Shown one piece after another: positions 31,856 through 42,569 of a stretch of DNA of 64,000 bases. Both the position numbers and the translations under genes were made by a program. The notes under the pieces are model-generated. The model was not told the DNA's origin and made no database searches. It saw only the letters and a list, made by a program, of their open reading frames with translations. The DNA is from Porphyra umbilicalis (Eukaryota; Rhodophyta; Bangiophyceae; Bangiales; Bangiaceae): contig KV918981.1 of assembly GCA_002049455.2 (NCBI GenBank), forward strand, positions 62,001 through 126,000. Direction: 5' to 3'. How positions within the stretch are numbered: position 1 is the stretch's first letter; each line of letters begins with the position of its first letter.

Positions 31856-33015
31856 ATACTGCTCCCGCATCATCACTCCGTAGCGCATTGGGGTCAGCGT
31901 GTAGACGTGCGCGGCCCCTTCCAATGGCGCCGCGCGGACCACGAGGCCGTTTGCATCCTCGTGGAACTGGGACTCGTCGCTTCTTTCCATGGCCGCTCGG
32001 GCATTCTTGCACCGTCCGTCCTCTGCTTGCCCCGAGAGGAATTTCGCGAGCGTCAGGCGGGATCGAAGCCCTCCCTTCGTCTGTGGCGGTAGCTGCCGCG
32101 CGGCCGACGAGTCTGGTAGCGCCAGGCAGGGTACCGCGTCGAATATCGCCTGGTCGTCCCTCGCGGGAGTTGAGATGCGCGACACCGTGTGTGCCGCGTG
32201 GTGTGACGCACCCGATTGCGTCTGCACCACGTAGTCGTACTCCGCCAAACGCAAAAGGCACCGATCCACCCTTTCGTGGGCCCCGTCTATGTGCAGCATC
32301 CACTTGAGCGCCGCGCGGTCCGTATGCACCGAGAAGCGCGTTCCCTAGACGTATGGACGGAGGATGCGGGACGCCCATAGCACTGCGAGGCACTCCCGCT
32401 CCGTCATGCTGAAGTTTCGCTCGTCCGGGTTGAAGGAGAGCCTCCAATTGTCCACGGGCCGCGTGCATTGGTCGGGTTCTTATTGCAGCAGGACCGCCCC
32501 GACTGGCCCCGCGATCGCGTCGGTGTTCAACGTGTAAACCCCGTGTCGATGCGGTAGAGCGAGGATGGGTGCCTCCGTGAGTCTCCTCTTGAGCTCCTTA
32601 AACGCCCCCAATGCCTACGATGTGGCCCAAATACTTCACCTATTCTTGAAACAAATGGCATTTCTTGGCCTTGAGGGAGACGCCCGCGCCACGAAGCGCA
32701 GAGAAAAGATCCAGGAGGTGTTCTACGTGCTTTTTCGCCGACTGCGAGAAGACAGTGATGTCGTCGAGATACACGAGGCAACTCTTCCACTTGAGTCCCC
32801 CGAGGATCATGTCGATGGCTCATTGGAAGGTCGCCGGGGCGTTCAACAGATTTAATGGAAGACGGATGTAGCGGTACGCCCACTTGTCTCAAACGAAGGT
32901 CGTCTTCTCGCGGTCCTCGTCCATCAATGGAATCTGCCAATAACCCGAGTGGCAGTCGAGTGTGGAAAACACCTTGGCGTCCCCGAGGAAGTCAATAAAG
33001 TCGTCCATGCGTGGC
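31856..33015 (-). pseudogene. Element C reverse transcriptase (C-terminal half) and RNase H
   Basis: Reading leftward from 33015 gives MDDFIDFLGDAKVFSTLDC, GYWQIPLMDEDREKTTFV, NAPATFQ-stop-AIDMIL and LVYLDDITVFS. The YLDD box (32760-32771) is intact, unlike in elements A, B and D. RNase H follows with FSMTERECLAVLWASRILRP and VHTDRAALKWML. In-frame stops occur near 32880, 32840, 32640, 32480 and 32345. Confidence 0.8.
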
Positions 33016-33750
33016 AACCCTGAGCATTTTCCAATGGCTCCTTCGCGGGCCCATCGCACAGCACACGGTGAGAGGCGTGTGAGTCCGCTTTAAGTGAGCT
33101 GTGTTTCGGCCGCGAATAAGTGGGAGGAACGACGAGCTGTCTGTCGCACGAAAGGGTGCAGGAGTCGACCGCCCCACAGACGGTGGTCACGGCTGCTGGC
33201 TAAGGGTGGCAGGCAGATGCCATAAAGACGGGAAAGACAATGAAAAGGACGCAAGAAGGAAGGAACAGCACGACGTTTTGTGGAGAGGCCACTGCAGGTG
33301 CGCGAGAGAAGCGGGGAGGGGGGACGGCTGCATGCGGGTGGGCCAGCCGCGGCATCGAGAGCGACGGGCACCACCCGAGGACCAGCAGTCAGCAGTGCGA
33401 ATGGCACCCGCTTCTTTCTGCACGGCAATCGGCGCTCGGACTTTCCGATCTCACGCCACGTACCGTACCGCAGCCTCAGCAGATATTTCGGGTCCTAATG
33501 CAGAGCAAGACGGGTACAGTGCTGTGTGGACCTCGTGCTGTCGTTCGCGCCGACGTCCCAGGCCTGCCCGCTTATCTTGATGCTGTAGATAGCCCGCGAA
33601 GGGAGCCGCAAGAGCGATCCGAGCTCTGATTGGCCGAACTGAGCGTCTCACAGAATTGTTCTCTGATGCGGCCGCTTGAGAGCCTCAGTTGGCAGCAATT
33701 TGCTCGAATAGAGAGCGAGGATGTTCGCAGCTCCGCGGCGCTTTGATGTG
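33016..33750. other. Sequence between elements C and D, nothing recognised
   Basis: It starts exactly where the RT of element C breaks off, so it is probably inserted or translocated DNA. ORFs of 60 to 160 codons overlap on both strands and show no domain. Confidence 0.4.
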
Positions 33751-33933
33751 CAGGCCCGTACGCTTCCGATTCCACTTGAGATATTCTTATCTGGATGTCG
33801 CATGAGTATTTTCTTGTATGAGTTTCCGAGCTTGAGTGAAATCGCACACCTGCTATTGGCTCTTGAGTATGGGTACCGACGCCTAGATCCTCATGGGTAT
33901 ACTCAATCAAAAAAATACCCTTGGTAGGGCCTG
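33751..33933. mobile_element. Short hAT-like MITE remnant
   Basis: The right end TACCCTTGGTAGGGCCTG matches the tips of the hAT element at 36459-37317 (TACCCATAGTAGGGCCTG). The left end CAGGCCCGTACG is only partly alike. The AT-rich interior has GAGTATGGGTACC-like motifs. It cuts the 3' end of element D. The flanks do not match, so the left boundary is uncertain. Confidence 0.45.
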
Positions 33934-35303
33934 TACGCGACGTCCACTAGCTTGGTACGCCCGGTGGCTTCGGCGTTGTTGACCAAGGCGAGGCAAGCTT
34001 GGTTGTCTTCCCCCATCGGAACGGCCCCGTCATCGTCGCCCAGAGCCGTCAGCAGCTTGCGTAGCTACAGCGCCTCCTTGGTCGCCATCGCGGCGGCCAC
34101 ATACTCCGCTTCGGACGTCGAGGTTGCCACCGTCGACTGGCGCTTGCTTGCCCACGCGATGGGCCCGCCATTGAGGGTGAAGGCGAAGCCTGTCGTCGAC
34201 CGACGGCCGTCAACGTCGCCGGCCCAGTCGGCGTCGACAAACCCCTGCAGCGACTCCCTGCCGCCGCAAACCACCCAAAAGCGGGTTGTCCCGCGCAGGT
34301 AGCGCAATAATTTCTTTTCCGCGCACATGTGGTCTGGCTGAGGGCAGGACATGAAGCGCGACAGTACCCCCACGGCAAAGGCGATGTCCCGCCTTGTCGT
34401 GGTGGACAGGTAGAAGAGGGAGCCGACCAAATCGGCGTACCGGTTAGCATCCGGCAACAGGTCCTTACGCGTCTTGGTCAGCTTGACCCCTGACGCCATT
34501 GGCGCCTTGTTCGGGGTGGAGGTCTCCATCCCAAATGCCTCCAGCAGCGTGGCCATGGGCCCCGGGTTTCTCAGATGGAGCGTCTTCGCCGCACGGTCAC
34601 GCATGACCTTCATGCCAGTTAAGTCGTTGACCTCCCTCATGTCGTGTACTTCAAACTTCGTCGACACGAATCGCTTGACGGCCGCAACCCCAGCAAGCTT
34701 CTCGCCCGCCACGATAAGGTCGCCGACGTACGCGAGAATGAAGACGCGCCCGTGCACAGCGTGGCACCACTCGTAGAGTCACGAGTCTACCTTGGACTTC
34801 ACTGCACCGATCTCCTTGAGCTGCTTGTCGAGGGTGATGCCCCACAGCCGCCCAGCCTGCTTTGTCCCAAATTGCGTCAGATTAAGCCGACACATCTCCT
34901 CCACGCCCTCCGGCTCGATACCGTCGGGTGGTTTGATGTACATCTCCTGATCCATCTTGGCGCTGAAAAAGGCTGTCTTGACGTCTACATGGTGAACCTC
35001 CCAGCCCGTTGCTGCAGCCTTAGCAAAGAGGGCCCGTGTGGTAGCCGCGTTGGGCACCGGCGCCCATGTCTCGTGAAAGTCCCGCCCTGGCACTTGGTTG
35101 AAGCCTTGGGCCACGAGTTGGGCATTGTAGCGTGTCATGTTGGTCCCCGCGTCGTGCTCGATGTCGAACACGAATCTCATTTTGATGGCCTTGTGCTTCT
35201 TGTTATTCACCTTCACCTTCGACCAGGTGCCAAGCTTCTTGTGTGCTGCCACCTCCTGCTTGGTGCCTTGCTTCCACCGCGGCCAATCAGGACGAGCACG
35301 CAC
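33934..35303 (-). pseudogene. Element D reverse transcriptase and RNase H
   Basis: From 35303 leftward: MRFVFDIEHDAGTNMTRYNA, QLVAQGFNQVPGRDFHETWA, VHHVDVKTAFFSAKMDQEMY and TQFGTKQAGRLWG. After a stop at 34776-34778 comes ILAYVGDLIVAG, where the catalytic YVDD (34719-34730) has become YVGD. RNase H then has YLRGTTRFW, GFVDADWAGDVDGRRSTTG and STSEAEYVAAA, the classic copia signatures. A stop lies at about 34063-34065, after which the frame continues to DVAYR at the MITE boundary. Confidence 0.9.
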
Positions 35304-35309
35304 TTCCTT

Positions 35310-37440
35310 TTAGTTTGTAGGGGGCTTGAGCAGGTCGCATTTCGCCTCAGCCGCAGACGTTGTACCGCTTTCCAGGTACGCCTTGGGTTGCTTCTGCCAC
35401 CATGTTACCTTGGGAGCTGGCTGCCTCCTTGAGAGACAAGGCCAAGGTGCAACCCTGTCACAGATAGCACGTCGTTGACAGACGGCCGTTGTTGGGCCAA
35501 CGGGGCTGTCCTCGTCTGTCCCCTTGGCTATCTTCAGCAAGGGAGGGTGGACCGCCTTAGTCGTCGCTGTCAGAGGTGCCGTCAGGGGCGTACTCGCCCT
35601 CTCGCTCGCGTTCAGCGTCGAGCATGTCCATTGCCCCTGCCGTGGCGTCATCCTTCTCGCCGTCATAGTCTGCAGACAGCCGGGGACCAGCTCTTGACCC
35701 AGCTGCCGAAGCCTCGACCTTAAGCGGGCTCTCCTCCATTGGAACGTCTCGCCGCTCGAAGACTTCGCTCGTTGCGTCCTCGAGGTCGCGCTAGGCCTGG
35801 ACACCGACAGTGTAGCCGACAATGCGGCCGACGTCGGTTTTTGGCTCCAGCTTACGCTGCTGCTTCTTGGGCTTGAGTGCCCTCGCCCGACTCCGCCAAG
35901 CGCGGAATCCCGCGACATTGGGGCGTCGACCCGTTAGAGACTCCAGCGGCGTCACGTCAGGCCCGCCTTGGGGGACTGTTTCAGCACATGGACGACGGAG
36001 GCCTTCGCCGCAGCCCACAGCTCTTCCTCCGCTCCGGCATCTAGCAGAGCAGCACGCAGGCGTTTGATCAGCGTGCGGTTCACCCGCTCCGCCTTGTCTT
36101 TCTGCTTTAACTTTAAGGGCGCCGTCATCTCCGACGTGATGCTCTTGTCCTCATACCATGCCTTGAGGTCAATGATGACTGACTCCTTGGCACCATCATG
36201 ACGGACGCGCTTGACCTTGACCCCTGTCAACGTCTCAAGCTGCTTGATACGCGTCTTGAGCCCGTCCGGTGCCATCCCTTTTTTTTTGATAGGCGTAGCC
36301 GTGATGAACCCTGTGGAATCCTCCAGCGCCGTCATGAAGTAGATGGAACCACCCAGCGAGTTGGTGAGTGGGCCACCAATGTCGGTGTGCACCAGTTCGC
36401 TCTTGGTCGTCGCTGTAGAAGAGGGGGGGCTCGGCGCCTGCACCATCTTGCTGTCCACCAGGCCCTGCTATGGGTATCTGGCCATCAAGTATTTCGGCAA
36501 GTACGAGTACGAGGCCACCCTCACTCGACGAATTGATGGGGTCCGTGAATACACTCGCATGCCCTCGGAGGCAGCGAGAATGTACTTCTGAAGACAAGCC
36601 GAGTGAGTATGGAATGCATATGCGCTGAGCATGAGACAATCCCTGCTGTCAGCGTCAGCTTTATCCGGTGAAGAAAGGAACCAGCAGCCTGTGTTACCGG
36701 ACGGCCTGCCAACCGCTGCTTTCGCTGCCGTTGCCGCCGGGATGGAAGGCAGGGGAGGGGGGGGGGGGCAGGCGGGGGGGCAAGGTGGCTCTTATGGGCT
36801 AGGAAAGGCGGGTGGGGGCCAGGGGGGGGGGTGGGTGGGGAGATCGGGGGGAGGGGGGCGGGGGGGCGGTCGATGATGCCTTGAAGGGCAGGGAACAGGG
36901 GGACCGGCGCGACGATGTGCGTTTGAAAGCATGAGGCAGCAGGATGCGAGCGCCGCTACCCGTCGAGCACAGCATGCCTGATGGAAGAACACAGCACACA
37001 GCTTCTGCGGTTCCCTGCATCATCTCATGGCATGGCTTGGCAGTGCGCACCGGTCGAGGACAGATGCAATCAGCTTCACAGCAAGCGAATCCGGATGTGT
37101 CAGCCAGCAACATGTTCGCCAGACGTGGACCCCATATTCTAAAACGAAGCCCCCCGTTCTCCACATTTGAGACTTTTGAGTATCCGCACTTGCGAGTAGC
37201 AGTTATTTTTTGCCACTTGTATCCATGTCAAATTGTATTTGCTGGAAGATATCCGAACTGAAAGGAAGCCCGTAAGAAGCAACTCAAGCCGAATTTTGGT
37301 ACCCATAGTAGGGCCTGCTGTCCACACACGGCACACACAGTGTCAATGACGCGCTTGGCTTGTGCCACTGACGACGGCATGCCGTCGACCATTGTGGCCG
37401 CCCGCTTGAGGTTCTTCAACCCCAAGTGGCTGAACGGACT
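35310..37440 (-). pseudogene. Element D integrase and linker, split by a hAT element
   Basis: The zinc-binding part lies right of the insertion (37425-37320: HLGLKNLKRAATMVDGMP and TVCAVC). The core lies left of it (36458-35952): SELVHTDIGGPLTNSLGGS with the first Asp; KRVRHDGAKE, where the second Asp is kept; and DKAERVNRTL with the Glu. The conserved block after the core, TPLESLTGRRPNVAGFRAW and KTDVGRIVGY, follows in a neighbouring frame (36018-35791). An acidic linker, in frame with the RT, follows to 35310. Confidence 0.85.
36459..37317. mobile_element. hAT-like element with perfect 8-bp target duplication
   Basis: The 859-bp insert has tips CAGGCCCTGCTATGGGTA and the complement of TACCCATAGTAGGGCCTG (17 of 18 match). 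CTGTCCAC stands on both sides (36451-36458 and 37318-37325). It splits the integrase zinc finger of element D just after CAVC. The interior has a G-rich low-complexity block (about 36735-36870) and an AT-rich right end. No transposase ORF is present. Confidence 0.88.
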
Positions 37441-37479
37441 GCGTCACAGCTCCGCTTCCCCAGCTATGCGCGTGGAGCG

Positions 37480-38772
37480 TTAGCCGACGGCTGGACCGGC
37501 GTCACAATGAGCACGTACTGCTCCAGGTCGTTCACCTTGCCGACCACCGACGCCGTGTCGAGCACCCCGCTCAAGCGTACAGCACCCCCGTCGCGAAAAT
37601 TGTAGCAGGCGTTTTCGACAATCCTTACCGCACCTTGATTGCGGTCGACCGCTCAAACCCACTGCAGGTTGATAGTCAGGTCTGGAAAGAGAATAGCCTC
37701 CCCGAGCACCATGCGCGTTTTGGTGCTTCCTTTGCCAACGTCCATGGAGACGTGGCCGTGCCCTTTGATGGGCACCTTATCGCCGCTGGCCAAGGTGACG
37801 TCGGCCACGCTTCCCGCCGTCCGCACTGTGAAGCCCTTATCCCCGGCGGCCATGTGGTTATTTGCGCCAGAGTCGAGCACCAAGATTGATAACCCGCGTG
37901 TGCTCCCGTGAACCTTGCTGCTCCCGGCATTGCCGGTGGACGTAGTGTAGGCCAGAGCGGCACCCGCGTGGGGCCCGCCGCCGTGGCCGCCTTCACAACC
38001 ACCGCCGCCGGGCTTGCCCATGCCCTTGTCCTCGTCCGCTTTCTTTTCGTAGCAGTCGCGCTGCATGTGCCCTTAATTTTTTCAGTAGAAACACACGACC
38101 GACATCTTGTCAAACGGCTTCTCATGCGCCACTGCCGTCAGGGCTTGTGACTTGACACTGCCAGAGGGCTTGAACGCGCTGACGATAATGCTCCGCTGCT
38201 CCACTTGAAGCAGCAGGGTTGTCACTTCCGACATCGCGAGCTTGGTGGCCTTGTTCTCCAATACCGTCCTGAGCATCCCGAACTCTGCCGGCAGCCCCGA
38301 CAAGACACGCGGCGCGAGCGTGTTGTCGTCCACCGGGTCACCAAGCATGGCGAACTCGTCCCGGATCATGTCGGACCGCGACGCAAACTTGATGATGTTC
38401 TCAACGTCGCCCCTTTTCAGGCGGCTCAGCTTGTCCATGAGCCGCAGCAAATGCGCGTTGTCACGCGCCTAGAACATGAACGTGAGCGCGTTCCACGCCT
38501 CCTTGGCCGAGTCAACCGACGTGACCGTGTTGAAATGCACGGGCTTGACCGACGTCTGGATGATAGTCAGCGCCGCCTCGTTCATGGTGTCCCACGCTTC
38601 GATCACCGCGTCGGACTTCTTGTCGCTCGACCCAGAAGCAGGGCGGTCCGTCACGATGGCCATCCACAGCTTCTCTTTGTTGAAGCTGCGCACGCTGATA
38701 TGTCGCCCACATCTAATAATCGTCGTCCAGCTGCGCGAACCGCGGGCCGCGAAAGCGGCTGTAGTCCGACAT
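37480..38772 (-). pseudogene. Element D gag and protease
   Basis: The start Met is at 38772 (MSDYSRFRGPRFAQLDDDY). After a frame slip near 38710 come SFNKEKLWMAIVTD and AKEAWNALTFMF. After a stop come LLRLMDKLSRLKRGDVENII and the UBN2-type gag core with GLPAEFGMLRTVLENK. The zinc knuckle is damaged (VCFY-stop-KN-stop-GHMQRDC). The protease has LVLDSGANNHMAAGDKGF, the copia active site (DSGA), at about 37870. The direction and order fit the downstream integrase. Confidence 0.85.
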
Positions 38773-39439
38773 GTTGACGGCTGCGGCGCGACCAAGCGCC
38801 TCACAGACGACGTCGACGGCGGTATCCCCCCGCGCGAAGCCGGAACACACCGCGACCCGAGCAACGTCGTCTGACCAGCTATTGCCGGAAAGACTACGAT
38901 GACCACTAGCGACAGCTAGGCCCATGATCTTTGAAGCTGGAGGTGTAAGGAGGGATGCGTTGGTTTACTTGGATGGCGGTCTTGGGGCCACAAGGACCGC
39001 CTGATATACCCCGGGCGAGCCTTCTGCCAGTCGCAGGGAAGACCCCGTCTCAGTGCTCCCCCAGGCACTGCCACTCCCCGCGTGTGCAGGGCCTGCGGCG
39101 CACCTCCCAAATCAGAGCATGCGCCTCCCCCGTGCTAAGCCGCCCAACGCCGCACAATCCAGTCACCCCGCCACGAAGAATCTTCCCGAGCTCACCACGA
39201 GAAGGGGGGGTGGCGCATCGAGAGACACACAAATCAAGTGCAAGCAATTACAAGTCACATAATAATGGAAAGCAAACAAGTGCACGAGCTTGAGGCACTA
39301 TAAGCTTTCGTGTAAGTACAGCTCCAATGAAACTCCCGGGCAGAGCACAACAAGGCCACGTCGCGGTTACCCCAATGGAGGCAAACGAGACACGACGGGG
39401 GACAACCGGGGAGTTTGGGCGGACAGGGGGCGTTGGAGG
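38773..39439. other. Upstream flank of element D, nothing recognised
   Basis: This should hold the leader and 5' LTR of element D, but no LTR pair could be found because the other end of the element is missing. ORFs are short and overlapping. Confidence 0.35.
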
Positions 39440-39735
39440 GGGTTGTGGAGCCACCCGCCCTAGGCGCTTCCCGCCTCGTGGCGCCCCTTGGACGGGGCTT
39501 CCACGGGCAGAACGTCCTCCCCTTCCGTCATTGCTGGCTCCGCGCCGCCTAACAGATCGCCGCACAGCAGGGCCACGACGGAGGTGCGATCTGGGGCCGA
39601 GCCCACACCCCCGTTCCTCTGTCGGAGGAAGGTAGTCCGCGCAGCTTTCACGATATCCCGCTGCTTGTCCGTCAGAAGCTTGCAGTCAGGAACTCGGTGC
39701 CCACGTGTCCAACGCATGTAGCACGACGGGGGACC
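39440..39735 (-). pseudogene. Orphan gag zinc-knuckle fragment
   Basis: The minus strand reads SCYMRWTRGHRVPDCKLL, then a basic helix DKQRDIVKAARTTFLRQRNG. The spacing is exactly CX2(C)X4HX4C with the second Cys replaced by Arg. This is the end of a gag-like protein of some other LTR retrotransposon. Nothing else of that element was found nearby. Confidence 0.45.
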
Positions 39736-39811
39736 CGTCGGGGCCGCCCGCCGCGGCTAGGGCGCTGTCCCGACCGAACCGAACTGGGGCGACCACTTAA
39801 GAAGGGAAAAT

Positions 39812-40120
39812 TGTGAAGGCCCGGCACATGGCCCCCACACTCGGGGAACCAGATTCCCAAGATATATGTCCCACTGCCGCGTATTTCAAATCGGTCCGTT
39901 AGCGACCCACTTGTGATCACCCCATGGCTCACCAACAAGTGAACTTTCTGTCACACAACTCGTGTTTGTCGCTCGGGGCGTCTCCCCCCGGTCGTTGCCG
40001 TGCGTGTGTGCTCTTCGGGGTTTCCTTCCAGGGCGGGTATTCCCCGACAGGACTACCCGGCGACACGGTCTGGCTCGCCCTCCCCCCAACTGGGTGGGCT
40101 GGGCTGAGCGTGTTGTCACA
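39812..40120 (+). repeat. Left LTR of element B with a 440-bp internal deletion, preceded by a polypurine tract
   Basis: It has the family ends TGTGAAGGCCCGGCAC and GTGTTGTCACA, but only 309 bp. The part equivalent to about 50875-51316 of the right LTR is missing. Just before it stands CTTAAGAAGGGAAAAT, like the tracts that precede 3' LTRs of this family. This left LTR may therefore derive from the 3' end of another copy. Confidence 0.85.
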
Positions 40121-40139
40121 TTTGGTGGACCAGCAGGGG
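40121..40139 (+). other. Putative primer-binding site of element B
   Basis: TTTGGTGGACCAGCAGGGG directly follows the LTR. TGGTGGACCAGC would pair with a tRNA 3' end GCUGGUCCACCA. The identity of the tRNA is not known. Confidence 0.55.
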
Positions 40140-40264
40140 AGGAAGGCATCTCAGCCTTCCTAGGGGTGGTGGCGGTGTGCCAACGCGCCTCGGGGGGAAC
40201 CTAGTTGGTCCTCCTCGCCTAGGTTCCGAGCGCTGCGGGCGGCGCCCCGCAACGCCAGGTTTAG

Positions 40265-42537
40265 ATGAGTCCGGCCGGGTCGATGGCCGATGGGGGTGGG
40301 AATGCAGACCCCCCTGGTGTCGAGTTGCCTGGTGTCGGGGAGGATGGGTCGTCCCCCCCCGGAGGCGGATCGTCAGTGGATGATCGCCACACCAGTGCAG
40401 GCACCACGGATGCGGGTGCCCGCGGGCAGCGGACTTTGTTCCAGCCCTCGCCCCCGGGCCTCGATCCGACTGGGACTCGCCCCCCCACAGGCGCCCCCTC
40501 GGGTAGTGCTCACCCCGAGGCGGCCCTGTCGGGTGCTGGCACTCCTTTCGGCGTAGGACAGCTGCCAAACATTACCACGTGGGGCGGTGGGTCTGTGCCT
40601 TTACCGGCACGGGCGCCTGCGGGTGGGAGCACTAGTCGTGCTCTCCCAGGTTCATGGAGTGCCAAGGGTGCCCCGGCGCCTGAGCACAGCGCCGGGACCC
40701 ACGGTGTCGGACCCTTGGCCCTCGGGCCCGGTGGCAGATCCCCTCTGTGTGCTTGGGAGGGGGGGGCGATGCCAGAATCGGCACGGGAGCCCGCGGGTGG
40801 GAGCTCTCGTCGTGCTCCCCCAGGCTCACGGGGTGCCAGGGATTGCCAGGGTCTCGAGTGGCGAGACGCCGTGGCCGAGGTCGTTCGGTCTGAAGTTACC
40901 CGATCGCTAGTTACGATATTGAGGAGCTCTACGCGCAGGCCCGCTGAGCGCCGGGGCCTAGCCCGACGCTCTTCTCGTCGGCGCCGACGCGACAACTCGT
41001 CGTCGTCGTCGACCACTGACGTCTCCCGCTCGGGGGACGAGTCAGCCGTTGCGGCCCTACTTGGTGCGTTCCGCGCTACCCCCACGCCGTCGACGGTGAG
41101 GGAGGGCACTCGGGGTATTGACCCGAGGACCCAACCGACTCCTGACTCGGCGGGGGGTGAGCAAGGCGGGGGAGCGTCGCGAGAGCTACCCCGGGGTATG
41201 GAACCGTGGTTCCCGACGCAACTCTCTTCCGCGACCAGTCCGGAAGCGGAGGGATGGTCGACTCAAGCCACCCCGACACCCCCGACTCGGGTGGTGCCGC
41301 CCAAGATTGTGGTGAACCACGCGTACTACCGGATGATGTTCGATTGTGAGACCTACGCGCTAGACAACAAGTCGGTTGTTTACACGCGGCGCCAGTCCCG
41401 TACTTTGGGCCGGCGCAAGAAGGACGTGGCTCAATCCTTCGGGGTACTAGACCAGTGGGACGGTTTCCCCCCGGCCAAGGTCTTCCTGTTATTGCGCAAG
41501 TTCGCCAAGGCCTGTGACGACAACGACATCTCCGAAGGCAAAGCCTTCTACATCCTTCAAGACTTTACGAAGGAACCTTTTATGTCAGAGGTGATAGTGG
41601 TTTTGCCAACTCGTCGGGCGGGTAACCCTGGAGAGGTTACTTCCTACCTAGAGCTCATCAACTGGATGCTCCGGCGTCACGTCGACGAGGCCTCAGTGGC
41701 TACTCTTGTCGAGACCCTTTACGTCGCGGTCCAACGGGACTACGAAGACGAAATGTTCTTCGCCGAGCGCCTCCGCCGCCTCAACACCGAGTGCGGGTTC
41801 ATGTACGGGAGGGCGCCCCTATGGGGCGCTTTGTAGAAGGTGTCCACCGCGCGGCGCGCGCCACTGTGCGCGAGCGAAACACCCCCGGCATGACTGTGGC
41901 GGATTTGGCTCGCGTCGCCCGGACTAAGGGCAACGAACACCGCTGGCTACGACTTGAGAAGCTTAAGGAGCGGACCAAGGAGCGAGAAGTGCACGCGGAG
42001 GAGGCCCCACTCCGGCGGAAAGCTCGTGCGGCCGCATTTCCCCGGGTCACCGGGGGAATACGGGGTTACCAACCGCGGGACGCCCTTGTCCGGGCCGTCG
42101 GGGCCGTGGGCGCCCCGACTCCCGGCGCCCGGTAAGATGGGGCCCGACCCAAGGCCCCGGGCGGCTCAACTCCCGGGGGCGGCGACAACTCCCGTCACCG
42201 ATCCCGACCGAGGGAGGAGTCTTCCCGACCCGAACCCCGGGCGGGAGAGTACCCTTGCTGGCAGTGTGGCAAGGTGGGTCATTGGGCCAAGGTGTGCCCC
42301 GACTTGGACGCACGCCTACGTGACCGATTGGCAATAGCCAGTCGCTGGTCCCCTCTCGGGACGTCCTCAGGCTCCCATGATACCCAGCGAACGGGCCGGC
42401 GAGTAGCCGTTGCCAACCCCGACGAGGACTCCAGCTCAAGCGGCGACGAGTCGACGACGCTTGAGAAGGGGGAACCGCAGACCGAGCCCGAGTGCGGACC
42501 CGCCACCTCCTCTGAGTCCGACGAGGGAAACGAGTAA
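40265..42537 (+). pseudogene. Element B gag with zinc knuckle, frameshifted
   Basis: The ORF starts at ATG 40265 (a second in-frame ATG at 40283 may be the true start). The first 270 residues are Pro/Gly/Ser-rich and disordered, with a basic RRSSRRRRRDNSSSSS patch. The capsid-like part runs from PPKIVVNHAYYRMMFDCE to WMLRRHVDEASVATLVETL. A lost G in a run near 41806 shifts the frame, so the ORF ends at 41836; the correct frame runs on to a stop at 42133. A further frame holds CWQCGKVGHWAKVC (42256-42297), a perfect CX2CX4HX4C knuckle, then an acidic Ser-rich tail to 42537. Confidence 0.85.
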
Positions 42538-42569
42538 CCACCGGTGTTGGGCCCTCCCCGCGGCGACCG

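Larger units (their letters stand above)
30691..33015 (-). mobile_element. Element C: truncated Ty3/gypsy retrotransposon of another family
   Basis: The minus strand gives RT (second half), RNase H and integrase in gypsy order. Gag, protease and the first half of RT are missing: homology stops abruptly at about 33015 inside the RT. No LTRs were delimited. The proteins differ clearly from those of elements A and B, so this is a separate lineage. Several in-frame stops mark it as dead. Confidence 0.8.
33934..38772 (-). mobile_element. Element D: Ty1/copia retrotransposon, minus strand, degenerate
   Basis: In minus orientation the order is gag, zinc knuckle, protease, integrase, RT, RNase H, the copia order with integrase before RT. 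Most pieces lie in one frame, as expected for a single gag-pol ORF, with a handful of stops. It is cut on the left at 33933 by a MITE remnant and split by a hAT element at 36459-37317. LTRs were not found, so the ends are not defined. Confidence 0.88.
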
